A DNA stretch of 64,000 nucleotides, taken from positions 62,001-126,000 of the forward strand of contig SAPZ01000018.1 in NCBI GenBank assembly GCA_004020875.1, in the 5' to 3' direction. A program made the position numbers and the translations under genes. The DNA is from Mesorhizobium sp. (GTDB lineage: Bacteria; Pseudomonadota; Alphaproteobacteria; Rhizobiales; Rhizobiaceae). The notes below the pieces were generated by a model that made no database searches, was not told the DNA's origin, and saw nothing but the letters and a program-made list of their open reading frames with translations. This document shows positions 8,643 to 16,644 of this stretch, one piece after another. The stretch's first letter is position 1. Every line of letters starts with the position of its first letter.

Positions 8643-9389
8643 CTAATCGCCGGCCGACAGGTTCAACTCCACCCGCTCCGCCGGGAACCTCGACTCGGCG
8701 AACTGGATCGGCTGACCGTCCAGCGTGACGTTGACGGCGACGGTGACCAGCACGATGGCGCCGGGCTGCAGATCGAGGGCTGCGAGGTCGTCGGCATCGG
8801 CGTGCCGCGCCGACAGCACAGTCGAGTGCCGCAGATAATCGTTGATGCCGAAGCGCTTCAGCGAGGTGGTGATCGACCCCGTCTGCGCCATCGCGTCCTC
8901 GATGCCGGCGAAGCGCTTGGCGTCGAACCAGGTGGTTGCGCGTGATACCGCGTGACCATCGGCCTCGCCGCGCGTCTCCAGGCGGATGACGGCCGCGCCC
9001 TTGGCGATGCCTAACGCCTCGGCGATGCGTCGGCTGGCCGGCTCCGTCGAGGACGACAACAGCGCGATATGCCGCTCGCTCGTCTGCCCCTGCAGCCCGG
9101 TCGAGAAGCGCGTGCGCGCGCCGATCGGATAGGACAGCCGCTTGCGCGACAGGACGAAGGTGCCGCGCCCCTGCTCGGCCCTGAGCACGCCTTCCTGCAC
9201 TAGCGCGGCTATAGCGCTGCGCACCGTATGGCGGTTGACGCCGTAGCGTTCCGCCAGCGCGACTTCGGGCGGCAGCGCCGCATTCTCGGCAAAATCGCCG
9301 CTTGCGATCCCCTGCAATATCTTGTCGGCGATCTGCCGCCACAGCGACACGCCGTTGCGCCTTTCGATGCTGCTCGCCAGTCCGGTCAC
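8643..9389 (-). CDS. phnF: PhnF, GntR/HutC-family regulator of phosphonate genes
   Basis: 248 residues. A GntR winged helix lies at about residues 12-78 (LPPEVALAERYGVNRHTVRSAI) and a UTRA effector domain at about 95-240. This is the HutC architecture of PhnF. It is divergent from phnG with a dyad operator in the shared 126-bp gap. The expected role is repression of the C-P lyase operon, relieved by a phosphonate-related ligand or low phosphate. The assignment rests on fold plus location. Confidence 0.88.
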   Translation of the reverse strand: MTGLASSIERRNGVSLWRQIADKILQGIASGDFAENAALPPEVALAERYGVNRHTVRSAIAALVQEGVLRAEQGRGTFVLSRKRLSYPIGARTRFSTGLQGQTSERHIALLSSSTEPASRRIAEALGIAKGAAVIRLETRGEADGHAVSRATTWFDAKRFAGIEDAMAQTGSITTSLKRFGINDYLRHSTVLSARHADADDLAALDLQPGAIVLVTVAVNVTLDGQPIQFAESRFPAERVELNLSAGD

Positions 9390-9453
9390 CCATCGCCCTC
9401 ATGCATTTTTCCCGGGTTGTCATCCAACCGTCATGGACTCCCGTTACGAGATA

Positions 9454-9489
9454 AATATAATTTGTATAATTGTCTATATCAATAGACAA
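9454..9489. promoter_or_regulatory. Back-to-back phnF/phnG promoters with PhnF-type operator
   Basis: TTGTCTAT (9470-9477) and ATAGACAA (9482-9489) are perfect inverted arms with a 4-base centre, resembling HutC/PhnF operators. On the minus strand TTGATA (complement of 9477-9482) and TATATT (complement of 9454-9459) are 17 bp apart and would drive phnF. On the plus strand a perfect TATAAT (9465-9470) abuts the operator, so a bound repressor would cover the phnG start point. The plus-strand -35 box is not recognisable, which would fit a need for an activator. Confidence 0.65.
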
Positions 9490-9515
9490 ATTTTACACAT
9501 GCAAGGAGCGACGCC

Positions 9516-9977
9516 ATGCGAGGACAGGAAGCGCGCGAGCAGGCCGGGCGGAAAGCCTTGATGGCGACGCTGGCGCACGCCGAATCTGATGAGATTGCGC
9601 GCCTGTGGAATGAGTCGGGCCTGCCCTCCGAGGCCGAGTTCTTGCGCGGTCCGGAAACCGGACTGGTGACGGTGCGCGGACGGATCGGCGGCGGCGGCGC
9701 GCCCTTCAATGTCGGCGAGGCGACCGTCACCCGCGCCACGGTGCGGCTGCCTTCGGGCAAGGTCGGCCATTCCTATGCGCTCGGGCGCGACAAAGACAAG
9801 GCGAGGCTCGCCGCGATCGCCGACGCGCTTTGGCAGGACCCGGCGCGGCGTGAAGCGATCGAGACAAAGATCGCCGCGCCCTTGCGCGCGGCGCTCGACG
9901 CAGCGCGAGAGACGCGGCGCGTCGAGACGGCGGCCACGAAAGTGGATTTCTTCACCATGGTGCGCGGAGAGGACTGA
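9516..9977 (+). CDS. phnG: PhnG, C-P lyase core subunit
   Basis: 153 residues, the usual PhnG length. The order phnF | phnG-phnH-phnI-phnJ-phnK-phnL identifies it, along with the family stretch TVRLPSGKVGHSYALGRDK. PhnG, PhnH, PhnI and PhnJ form the C-P lyase core complex; PhnI with PhnG, PhnH and PhnL attaches the phosphonate to ribose of ATP. AAGGAG stands seven bases before the ATG. The stop codon overlaps the phnH start (TGATG). Confidence 0.93.
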   Translation: MRGQEAREQAGRKALMATLAHAESDEIARLWNESGLPSEAEFLRGPETGLVTVRGRIGGGGAPFNVGEATVTRATVRLPSGKVGHSYALGRDKDKARLAAIADALWQDPARREAIETKIAAPLRAALDAARETRRVETAATKVDFFTMVRGED

Positions 9978-10588
9978 TGGATATCACCACGCAATCGATC
10001 GACGGCGGCTTCGCCGAGCCGGTCTTCAACGCGCAAGTTGTTTTCCGCGCCATCATGGATGCGATTGCGCGCCCAGGCACCGTCCAGAACCTGCCGCAAC
10101 TCGCCCGCCCGCCGGCGCCGTTGTCGGCGACCGCCGGCGCCGTGGCGCTGGCGCTTTGCGACAACGACACACCGGTCTGGCTAGATCCGCGGCTGCAGGC
10201 GGAAGCCTCGGTCAAGGCCTGGGTCGGCTTTCACACCGGCGCGCCTTTGGCCAACACGCCGGCCGACGCGCATTTTGCCCTGATCGCCAATCCGAAGGAG
10301 ATGGCGGCGCTCGACGGTTTTGCGCAGGGCACGCAGGAATATCCCGACCGCTCCACAACGCTGATCCTCCTGGTCGACGACCTTGCTTCCGGCCCCTCGC
10401 TGCTGCTCGAAGGTCCGGGGATCGAAAAGACGTCGATGATCGCGCCTCCAGGCATGCCGCGCCATTTCGTCGAGCAGTGGAAGCAGAACAATCAGCGTTT
10501 CCCGCGCGGCGTCGACATCATCCTGGCGGCGCCAGGCAGCCTTGCCTGCCTACCGCGCACCACCCGCATCAAGACGATGGAGGCGTGA
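9977..10588 (+). CDS. phnH: PhnH, C-P lyase core subunit
   Basis: 203 residues, normal for PhnH. Family features include GFAEPVFNAQVVFRAIMDAIARPG near the N-terminus and the C-terminal FPRGVDIILAAPG followed by CLPRTTRI. PhnH is a structural subunit of the (PhnGHIJ)2 complex with a PLP-transferase-like fold but no cofactor. It is coupled to phnG by overlapping stop and start codons and is followed by phnI after one base. Confidence 0.93.
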   Translation: MDITTQSIDGGFAEPVFNAQVVFRAIMDAIARPGTVQNLPQLARPPAPLSATAGAVALALCDNDTPVWLDPRLQAEASVKAWVGFHTGAPLANTPADAHFALIANPKEMAALDGFAQGTQEYPDRSTTLILLVDDLASGPSLLLEGPGIEKTSMIAPPGMPRHFVEQWKQNNQRFPRGVDIILAAPGSLACLPRTTRIKTMEA

Positions 10589-10589
10589 C

Positions 10590-11702
10590 ATGTATGTCGC
10601 GGTGAAAGGCGGCGAAGCCGCCATTGCCAATGCGCACCGCCTGCTGGCCGACCGCCGCCGCGGCGACCGCTCGGTGCCGGCGCTGCGCCTCGACCAGATC
10701 GTCGAGCAGCTGGCGCTCGGCGTCGACCGCGTGATGAGCGAAGGCTCGCTCTACGATCGCGAGCTCGCGGCTCTTGCCGTCGTCCAGGCGCGCGGCGACA
10801 TGATCGAGGCGATCTTCCTGGTGCGCGCCTACCGCACCACGCTGCCGCGCTTCGGCTACACCAATCCGCTCGATACCGGCGCCATGCAGGTCGAGCGTCG
10901 TATCTCGGCCACCTACAAGGACCTGCCCGGCGGCCAGGTGCTCGGCCCGACCTTCGACTACACCCACCGCCTGCTCGATCCGGAGCTTGCCGCCGGCGCC
11001 GAGGTCGAGACGCCGGCGCAGCGCCCGGTCGAGCCGGAGGCCATGCCGCGCGTCTCGGCGATCCTCGCCCATGAAGGCCTGATCGAGGCCGACGGCGAGA
11101 TGCCGCTGGACCATGTGCCGGGCGACATCACCCGCGAGCCGCTGCAGTTCCCGATGGCGCGCGACATCCGCCTGCAGGCGCTGTCGCGCGGCGACGAAGG
11201 TTTCCTGCTGGCGCTCGGCTATTCGACGCAGCGCGGCTATGCCCGCAACCACCCCTTCGTCGGCGAAATCCGCATCGGCGAGGTCGAGCTGGAGCTCGAC
11301 GTGCCGGAGCTGCCCTTCGCGGTGCCGCTCGGCGCGATCCGCATCACGGAATGCCAGATGGTCAACCAGTTCAAGGGCTCGGCCAAGGCGCCGCCGCAGT
11401 TCACCCGCGGCTACGGCCTGGTCTTCGGCCAGAGCGAGCGCAAGGCGATGGCGATGGCGCTCTGCGACCGGGCGCTGCGCGCGGGCGAGCTCGGCGAGGA
11501 TATTGTCGCCGCGGCGCAGGACGAGGAATTCGTCATCTCCCATTGCGACAATGTCCAGGCGACCGGCTTCGTCGAGCATTTGAAGCTGCCGCACTATGTC
11601 GACTTCCAGGCCGAGCTCGGCCTGGTTCGCCGCATGCGCGCCGAATATGAGGCGCGGGAGAATGAGGACAGGGCTGAAGAGAAAAGGGAGGCCGCGGAAT
11701 GA
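10590..11702 (+). CDS. phnI: PhnI, nucleosidase subunit of C-P lyase
   Basis: 370 residues. The N-terminus MYVAVKGGEAAIANAH is the classic PhnI start, and conserved stretches such as RRISATYKDLPGGQVLGPTFDYTHRLLD and the C-terminal HCDNVQATGFVEHLKLPHYVDFQ-type block are present. PhnI displaces adenine from ATP to give a ribose-1-phosphonate triphosphate. The ATG begins one base after the phnH stop. An ATG at 10542 in this frame lies inside phnH and was rejected. The C-terminus has a charged tail of about 15 residues. Confidence 0.93.
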   Translation: MYVAVKGGEAAIANAHRLLADRRRGDRSVPALRLDQIVEQLALGVDRVMSEGSLYDRELAALAVVQARGDMIEAIFLVRAYRTTLPRFGYTNPLDTGAMQVERRISATYKDLPGGQVLGPTFDYTHRLLDPELAAGAEVETPAQRPVEPEAMPRVSAILAHEGLIEADGEMPLDHVPGDITREPLQFPMARDIRLQALSRGDEGFLLALGYSTQRGYARNHPFVGEIRIGEVELELDVPELPFAVPLGAIRITECQMVNQFKGSAKAPPQFTRGYGLVFGQSERKAMAMALCDRALRAGELGEDIVAAAQDEEFVISHCDNVQATGFVEHLKLPHYVDFQAELGLVRRMRAEYEARENEDRAEEKREAAE

Positions 11703-12610
11703 ACGCGCAATCGACCGACATAGCCACCTACAACTTCGCCTATCTCGATGAACAGACCAAGCGGATGATCCGCCGCGCCATCCTGAAGGGCATCGCCATC
11801 CCCGGCTACCAGGTCCCCTTCGCCTCGCGCGAGATGCCGATGCCTTATGGCTGGGGCACCGGCGGCGTGCAGGTCACCGCGTCGATCATCGGCCCGGATG
11901 ATGTGCTGAAAGTCATCGACCAGGGCGCCGACGACACCACCAACGCCGTCTCGATCCGCGCCTTCTTCAAGAAGGTCGCCAAGGTCGACGTCACCACGGA
12001 GACCGCCAGGGCGACGATCATCCAGACCCGCCACCGCATTCCGGAGCAGCCGCTGACGGCGAGCCAGGTGCTGGTCTTCCAGGTGCCGATCCCCGAGCCG
12101 CTGCGCTTCCTCGAGCCGCGCGAGACCGAGACGCGAAAAATGCATGCGCTGGAGGAATACGGCCTGATGCATGTGAAGCTCTACGAGGATATCGCCAAGC
12201 ACGGCCGCATCGCCACCACCTATGCGTATCCGGTCAAGGTCGAGGGCCGCTATGTGATGGACCCCTCGCCGACGCCGAAATTCGACAATCCGAAGATGCA
12301 TCGTTCGCCGGCTTTGCAATTGTTCGGCGCCGGCCGAGAGAAGCGCATCTACGCGGTGCCGCCCTTCACCGACGTCGTCAGCCTCGATTTCGAAGATCAC
12401 CCCTTCGAGGTGCAGACCTTCGACCAGCCCTGCGCGCTCTGCGGCGCCGAGAATGTCTATCTCGACGAGGTCATCCTCGACGACCATGGCGGCCACATGT
12501 TCGTCTGTTCGGACACCGACCATTGCGAGAAGCGGCAAGCCGACGGCCAACATGGCCACCTTGCCCCCGAGACCCATTCTGCTTCTGGAAAAATGGAGCC
12601 GGTCGAATGA
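11699..12610 (+). CDS. phnJ: PhnJ, radical SAM C-P lyase
   Basis: 303 residues. It breaks the carbon-phosphorus bond of ribose-1-phosphonate 5-phosphate with a radical SAM mechanism. The four key cysteines are C245, C248, C270 and C276; their spacing (3, 22, 6) equals that of the E. coli enzyme (C241, C244, C266, C272). The N-terminal block YNFAYLDEQTKRMIRRA and the GYQVPFASREMPMPYGWGTGG stretch are canonical. It overlaps phnI by ATGA. The C-terminal 25 residues after C276 are His/Gln-rich and poorly conserved in this family. Confidence 0.95.
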   Translation: MNAQSTDIATYNFAYLDEQTKRMIRRAILKGIAIPGYQVPFASREMPMPYGWGTGGVQVTASIIGPDDVLKVIDQGADDTTNAVSIRAFFKKVAKVDVTTETARATIIQTRHRIPEQPLTASQVLVFQVPIPEPLRFLEPRETETRKMHALEEYGLMHVKLYEDIAKHGRIATTYAYPVKVEGRYVMDPSPTPKFDNPKMHRSPALQLFGAGREKRIYAVPPFTDVVSLDFEDHPFEVQTFDQPCALCGAENVYLDEVILDDHGGHMFVCSDTDHCEKRQADGQHGHLAPETHSASGKMEPVE

Positions 12611-13383
12611 CCGACGAACCGCTGCTGCGCGTTTCAGCGCTTTCGAAATTCTACGGCTCGCGTGTCGGCTGCGAGAATGTCACCTTCGACCTCTGGCCGG
12701 GCGAGGTGCTGGCGGTGGTCGGCGAATCCGGCTCCGGCAAGACCACGCTGCTCAACTGCCTGTCGACCAGGCTGCTGCCCTCCTCCGGCACCGCCAGCTA
12801 TCGCATGCGCGATGGCCAGCGGCGCGAGCTCTACCGCATGAGCGAGGCCGAGCGCCGCTTCCTGATGCGCACCGACTGGGGTTTCGTCCACCAGAACCCG
12901 GCCGACGGCCTGCGCATGACGGTGTCGGCCGGCGCCAATGTCGGCGAGCGGCTGATGGCGGTCGGCGACCGCCATTACGGCAGGATCCGCGCCACAGCCG
13001 TCGACTGGCTGTCGCGCGTCGAGATCGACGACGACCGCATCGACGACGAGCCCCGCGCCTTTTCCGGCGGCATGCGCCAGCGCCTGCAGATCGCCCGCAA
13101 CCTGGTGACCGGGCCGCGGCTCGTCTTCATGGACGAGCCGACCGGCGGCCTCGATGTCTCGGTGCAGGCGCGCCTGCTCGACCTGTTGCGCGGGCTGGTC
13201 ACCGACCTTGGGCTGGCGGCGATCGTCGTCACCCACGACCTCGCCGTGGCTCGTCTTTTGTCGCAGCGCATGATGGTGATGAAGGACGGCCGCGTCGTCG
13301 AAAGCGGCCTCACCGACCGCGTGCTCGACGATCCGCGCGCGCCTTATACCCAGCTTCTCGTGTCTTCGATCTTGCAGGTTTGA
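12607..13383 (+). CDS. phnK: PhnK, ABC-type ATPase of the C-P lyase complex
   Basis: 258 residues, one ABC domain: Walker A GESGSGKT (39-46), signature FSGGMRQR, Walker B LVFMDEPTGGLD. Despite the ABC fold it is not a transporter: PhnK docks on the PhnGHIJ core at PhnJ. ATGA overlap with phnJ. An upstream in-frame ATG at 12523 lies within phnJ and is not used. Strong similarity in order and length to other rhizobial phnK genes supports the call. Confidence 0.93.
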   Translation: MTDEPLLRVSALSKFYGSRVGCENVTFDLWPGEVLAVVGESGSGKTTLLNCLSTRLLPSSGTASYRMRDGQRRELYRMSEAERRFLMRTDWGFVHQNPADGLRMTVSAGANVGERLMAVGDRHYGRIRATAVDWLSRVEIDDDRIDDEPRAFSGGMRQRLQIARNLVTGPRLVFMDEPTGGLDVSVQARLLDLLRGLVTDLGLAAIVVTHDLAVARLLSQRMMVMKDGRVVESGLTDRVLDDPRAPYTQLLVSSILQV

Positions 13384-13385
13384 CG

Positions 13386-14093
13386 ATGGCCACGCCCCTT
13401 GTTGTTTCCGATGTCGCCAAAAGCTTCACCATGCATCTGCGCGACGGCGTCACGCTGCCGGTGGTGAAGGGTGTCTCCTTCTCGATCCGCGCCGGCGAAT
13501 GCGCCGTGCTCGGCGGTCCGTCCGGCGCCGGAAAAAGCTCGATCCTGAAAATGCTCTACGGCAACTATGCCGTCGATGAAGGCCAGATCATCGTCCAGCA
13601 TGGCGGTGGTCTGATCGACCTCGCCTCCGCCAGCCCGCGCACCGTGCTTTCCGTGCGCCGCCACACCATAGGCTATGTCAGCCAGTTCCTGCGCACCGTG
13701 CCGCGCGTCTCGGCGCTCGACGTGGTCGCCGAGCCGCTCGTCGAGCGTGGCGAGGATCGCGAGACCGCGCGGGCGAAGGCTCGCGCCTTGCTTGCACAGC
13801 TCAACCTGCCCGAAAAGCTCTGGGCGCTGCCGCCGGCGACCTTCTCTGGCGGCGAGCAGCAGCGCGTCAACATCGCGCGCGGCTTCATCACCGAGCATCC
13901 GATCCTGCTGCTTGACGAGCCGACCGCTTCGCTTGACGCCAGGAACCGCGACGTCGTGGTCGAGCTCATCGACGCCAAGAAGACAGCGGGCGTTGCGCTC
14001 CTCGGCATCTTCCACGACCTCGACGTGCGCGATGCTGTCGCCGACCGCGTCATCGACGTCACCGCCTTCGCCGCCGGCAAGATCGCCGCATGA
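13386..14093 (+). CDS. phnL: PhnL, ABC-type subunit of C-P lyase
   Basis: 235 residues with Walker A GPSGAGKS (44-51), signature FSGGEQQRVNIAR and Walker B LLLDEPTASLD. PhnL is needed, with PhnG, PhnH and PhnI, for the first step of phosphonate activation, and also binds the core complex. The ATG is two bases after the phnK stop, and the gene overlaps the following acetyltransferase gene by ATGA. Confidence 0.93.
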   Translation: MATPLVVSDVAKSFTMHLRDGVTLPVVKGVSFSIRAGECAVLGGPSGAGKSSILKMLYGNYAVDEGQIIVQHGGGLIDLASASPRTVLSVRRHTIGYVSQFLRTVPRVSALDVVAEPLVERGEDRETARAKARALLAQLNLPEKLWALPPATFSGGEQQRVNIARGFITEHPILLLDEPTASLDARNRDVVVELIDAKKTAGVALLGIFHDLDVRDAVADRVIDVTAFAAGKIAA

Positions 14094-14707
14094 GCAAGAA
14101 ACTTTCGGAGACGCCGCTGATACATCCGACGGCGCAGGTCGAAAACTCGACGCTCGGCCGCTGGACCGAAATCGCCGAGCGCAGCCGCGTCGCCGAATGC
14201 GAGCTCGGCGACTATTCCTACATGATGCAGGACTGTGCCGTCTGGTGCTCCACCATCGGCAAGTTCTCCAACATCGCCGCGAGCGTGCGCATCAATGCCA
14301 CGAACCATCCGACCTGGCGGCCGACGCTGCATCACTTCACCTACCGCGCGTCGGATTATTGGGATGACGCCGAGCACGAAAGCGAGTTCTTCGCAGCGCG
14401 CAGAGCCAGGCGCGTCACCATCGGCCACGACACCTGGCTCGGCCACGGCTCGACCATCCTGCCGGGCGTCACCGTCGGCGACGGGGCGGCGGTCGGCGCC
14501 GGCGCGGTGGTGTCGAAGGACGTCGCGCCCTACACCATCGTCGGTGGCGTGCCGGCGAAACCGATCCGCGAGCGTTTCGACCGCCGCACCGCCGAGCGTT
14601 ACCAGGCCTTAGCCTGGTGGGACTGGGACCATGCAAGGCTGCGCGCCACGCTCGACGATTTTCGGGAGTTGTCGGCCGAGGCGTTTCTCGAGAAACACGG
14701 CGACTGA
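14090..14707 (+). CDS. Left-handed beta-helix acetyltransferase of phn operons
   Basis: 205 residues with hexapeptide repeats from about residue 10 to 170 (HPTAQVENSTLGRWTEI, IGHDTWLGHGSTILPGVTVG), the fold of DapH/CysE-like acyltransferases. Proteins of this subgroup are regular members of C-P lyase operons and are separate in fold from the GNAT enzyme PhnO. PhnO acetylates aminoalkylphosphonates before cleavage; a similar role here is inferred from context. ATGA overlap with phnL shows co-translation. Confidence 0.85.
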   Translation: MSKKLSETPLIHPTAQVENSTLGRWTEIAERSRVAECELGDYSYMMQDCAVWCSTIGKFSNIAASVRINATNHPTWRPTLHHFTYRASDYWDDAEHESEFFAARRARRVTIGHDTWLGHGSTILPGVTVGDGAAVGAGAVVSKDVAPYTIVGGVPAKPIRERFDRRTAERYQALAWWDWDHARLRATLDDFRELSAEAFLEKHGD

Positions 14708-14712
14708 TTTCG

Positions 14713-14769
14713 GTGAATGGTCATAGTGAATGGCAACGAAGCCCTTCTTTCTCACCATTCACCATTCAC
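14713..14769. repeat. Nested inverted repeat between acetyltransferase and DUF1868 genes
   Basis: GTGAATGGT (14713-14721) pairs with ACCATTCAC (14761-14769), and a second GTGAATGG (14726-14733) pairs with CCATTCAC (14755-14762). The result is a long hairpin in an otherwise tightly packed operon; it may stabilise or process the message. No T run follows. Confidence 0.5.
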
Positions 14770-14819
14770 ATCCTTGACACATGACTCGGACAAAAGCCGA
14801 TCTCCCCCAGGAGATCGCC

Positions 14820-15530
14820 ATGCTCGCCACTGTTAGACCCTCGCTCGCCGCATTCTTCGAAGGCTCCAACCCGGCGCCGCCGGTCCATCTCGGCACCCGT
14901 TACGACGCGTCGGGCAACTTCCTCCCTGAACCGGGCAACACGGCCGTCAGCCATCTGGTCAAGGACTCGCCTTCCGAAGCGGCGATCATCGAGGTGCGCG
15001 AGCGCATGCTGGCCATGCCGGACGCGGATCGCCTCGCCTTCACGCCGATCTCCAGCCTCCACATGACGCTCTTCCAGGGCATCATCGAATATCGCCGCCG
15101 TCTGCCCTACTGGCCTTCGGATGTGCCGCTCGACACCGGCATCGACGATATGACCCGGCTCTATCTCGAGCGCCTGCAAGGCTTCGAGGGTCGCGGCGCA
15201 TTCAATATCAGAGTTGTCGAAGTCGTGCCGACCGGCCTGACCGTCGCCGGCGCCACCCAAGAAGACCGCCAGGTCCTGAAAGCCTGGCGCGATGCGCTGT
15301 CCGTGCCGTTCGGCTACCGCCATCCGGACCATGACACTTATGTCTTCCACATCACCTTCGCCTATCAGATCCGCCGCCTCGCCGACGAGCGGGCCGCGGC
15401 CTGGCAGGAATTGTTCGACGACTGCCTGTCGTTCCTCGAGCGCGAGGCGCCGGTGATCGAGTTAAAGGCTCCAGCCTTCTGCAGCTTCGGGGACATGAAG
15501 CATTTCGAGGAATTGCTGATGCTTGGCTGA
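14820..15530 (+). CDS. DUF1868 protein, 2H-phosphoesterase-like, in the phn operon
   Basis: 236 residues. Two HxT motifs, in SSLHMTLFQG (about residue 81) and YVFHITFAY (about residue 177), are the signature of the 2H phosphoesterase superfamily. The GNTAVSHLVKDS block and the spacing fit DUF1868 rather than DUF1045, the 2H-like family usually seen beside rhizobial phn genes. AGGAG eight bases before the ATG at 14820 favours it over the ATG at 14781, which lacks a site. 2H enzymes hydrolyse cyclic phosphates such as ADP-ribose 1'',2''-cyclic phosphate. The C-P lyase product is 5-phosphoribosyl 1,2-cyclic phosphate, opened in E. coli by PhnP, which is absent here. A role in that step is an inference. 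Confidence 0.75.
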   Translation: MLATVRPSLAAFFEGSNPAPPVHLGTRYDASGNFLPEPGNTAVSHLVKDSPSEAAIIEVRERMLAMPDADRLAFTPISSLHMTLFQGIIEYRRRLPYWPSDVPLDTGIDDMTRLYLERLQGFEGRGAFNIRVVEVVPTGLTVAGATQEDRQVLKAWRDALSVPFGYRHPDHDTYVFHITFAYQIRRLADERAAAWQELFDDCLSFLEREAPVIELKAPAFCSFGDMKHFEELLMLG

Positions 15531-15558
15531 ATCCCCAAGCCTGTGACTCGTAACAAAA

Positions 15559-15576
15559 CTGACATCAATCCGACAC
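15559..15576 (+). promoter_or_regulatory. Candidate Pho box upstream of phnC
   Basis: CTGACAT-CAAT-CCGACAC is two 7-mers in an 11-bp period, matching the PhoB direct-repeat layout (CTGTCAT-N4-CTGTCAT) with four mismatches. It lies 71 bp before phnC. In Sinorhizobium the phnC-type operon is known to be PhoB-controlled. No clear -10 could be fixed downstream. Confidence 0.4.
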
Positions 15577-15646
15577 CCCAGCTTCATCGGGCTGCGCTAG
15601 CGAAGGCTAACAGACCTGCAAAACCGCGACGGACTGGAGCTTTGGT

Positions 15647-16504
15647 ATGTCAGCATCATCGGCCACGCTGGAAATCCGCGGCGTTACCCGACGATTTGGC
15701 AAGAACACCGCTGTCAGCGACATCAACATCTCGATCCCGCGCGGTCAGATGGTTGGCATCATCGGCCGCTCCGGCGCCGGCAAGTCGACATTGCTGCGCA
15801 TGATCAACCGCCTCATCGATCCCAGCCAGGGGTCGATTTTTTTTGACGGCGCCGAGGTCTCCTCCCTGCAGGGCTCGCCGCTGCGCCGCTGGCAGCGCGA
15901 CTGCGCCATGATCTTCCAGCAGTTCAACCTTGTGCCGCGCCTCGACGTCTTGACCAACGTGCTGCTCGGCCGCCTCAATCATCGCTCCACAGTTTCCAAT
16001 TTGCTCGGCATGTTCACGCGCATCGAATGCGCCGAGGCGGTCGCCGCGCTCGAGCGCCTCGACATCGCCCGCACCGCGCTGCAGCCGGCCGGCACGCTGT
16101 CCGGCGGCCAGCAGCAGCGTGTGGCAATCGCCCGCGCCATGATGCAGCAGCCGAAGGTGCTTCTGGCCGACGAGCCGATTGCCTCGCTCGACCCGCTCAA
16201 CGCCAAGGTGGTGATGGATTCGCTGCGAGACATCAATTTGCGCGAAGGCATCACCGTCGTTACCAATCTGCACACGCTGGACACCGCTCGCGCCTATTGC
16301 AGCCGCATCATCGGCATGGCCGCCGGCAAGGTCGTCTTCGACGGCGCCCCGGAAGACCTCGACCGCGACGCCGTACGCATGGTCTACGGCGCCGATGCCA
16401 GCGGCGCCGAGATCTCCGAGACGATCACGTCCACTAGCGTGACCATCAAGCCGAAGATCATCGCATCCGCCGGACCGCTCGAACCCGCCTTCCCTGGCTA
16501 CTGA
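15647..16504 (+). CDS. phnC: PhnC, phosphonate ABC transporter ATPase
   Basis: 285 residues: Walker A GRSGAGKST (40-48), Q-loop MIFQQFNLVPRLDVLTNVL (a PhnC-type block), signature LSGGQQQRVAIAR, Walker B LLADEPIASLD. It energises phosphonate (and often phosphate) import with PhnD and the two PhnE proteins. GGAG lies upstream of the ATG. The 116-bp gap before it holds a Pho-box-like repeat, so phnCDEE may have its own promoter besides read-through from phnG-L. Confidence 0.93.
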   Translation: MSASSATLEIRGVTRRFGKNTAVSDINISIPRGQMVGIIGRSGAGKSTLLRMINRLIDPSQGSIFFDGAEVSSLQGSPLRRWQRDCAMIFQQFNLVPRLDVLTNVLLGRLNHRSTVSNLLGMFTRIECAEAVAALERLDIARTALQPAGTLSGGQQQRVAIARAMMQQPKVLLADEPIASLDPLNAKVVMDSLRDINLREGITVVTNLHTLDTARAYCSRIIGMAAGKVVFDGAPEDLDRDAVRMVYGADASGAEISETITSTSVTIKPKIIASAGPLEPAFPGY

Positions 16505-16644
16505 GTCCACCGCCCCGGCCCCAGTCGGTCCGGGCAATCGTGGATTTCGGCAGAGCAACCCGGATCGCCCGCCAGCGTCAAAGGCAAGACTTGAAGAATC
16601 AGAACGCCGCCGGCGCGCAGCCGGAACAACAGGAGAGAGAGCAA

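Noticed and set aside
14781..14819. Earlier ATG for the DUF1868 gene
   Set aside because: No ribosome-binding site; AGGAG is correctly placed for the ATG at 14820, and the added residues have no family match.
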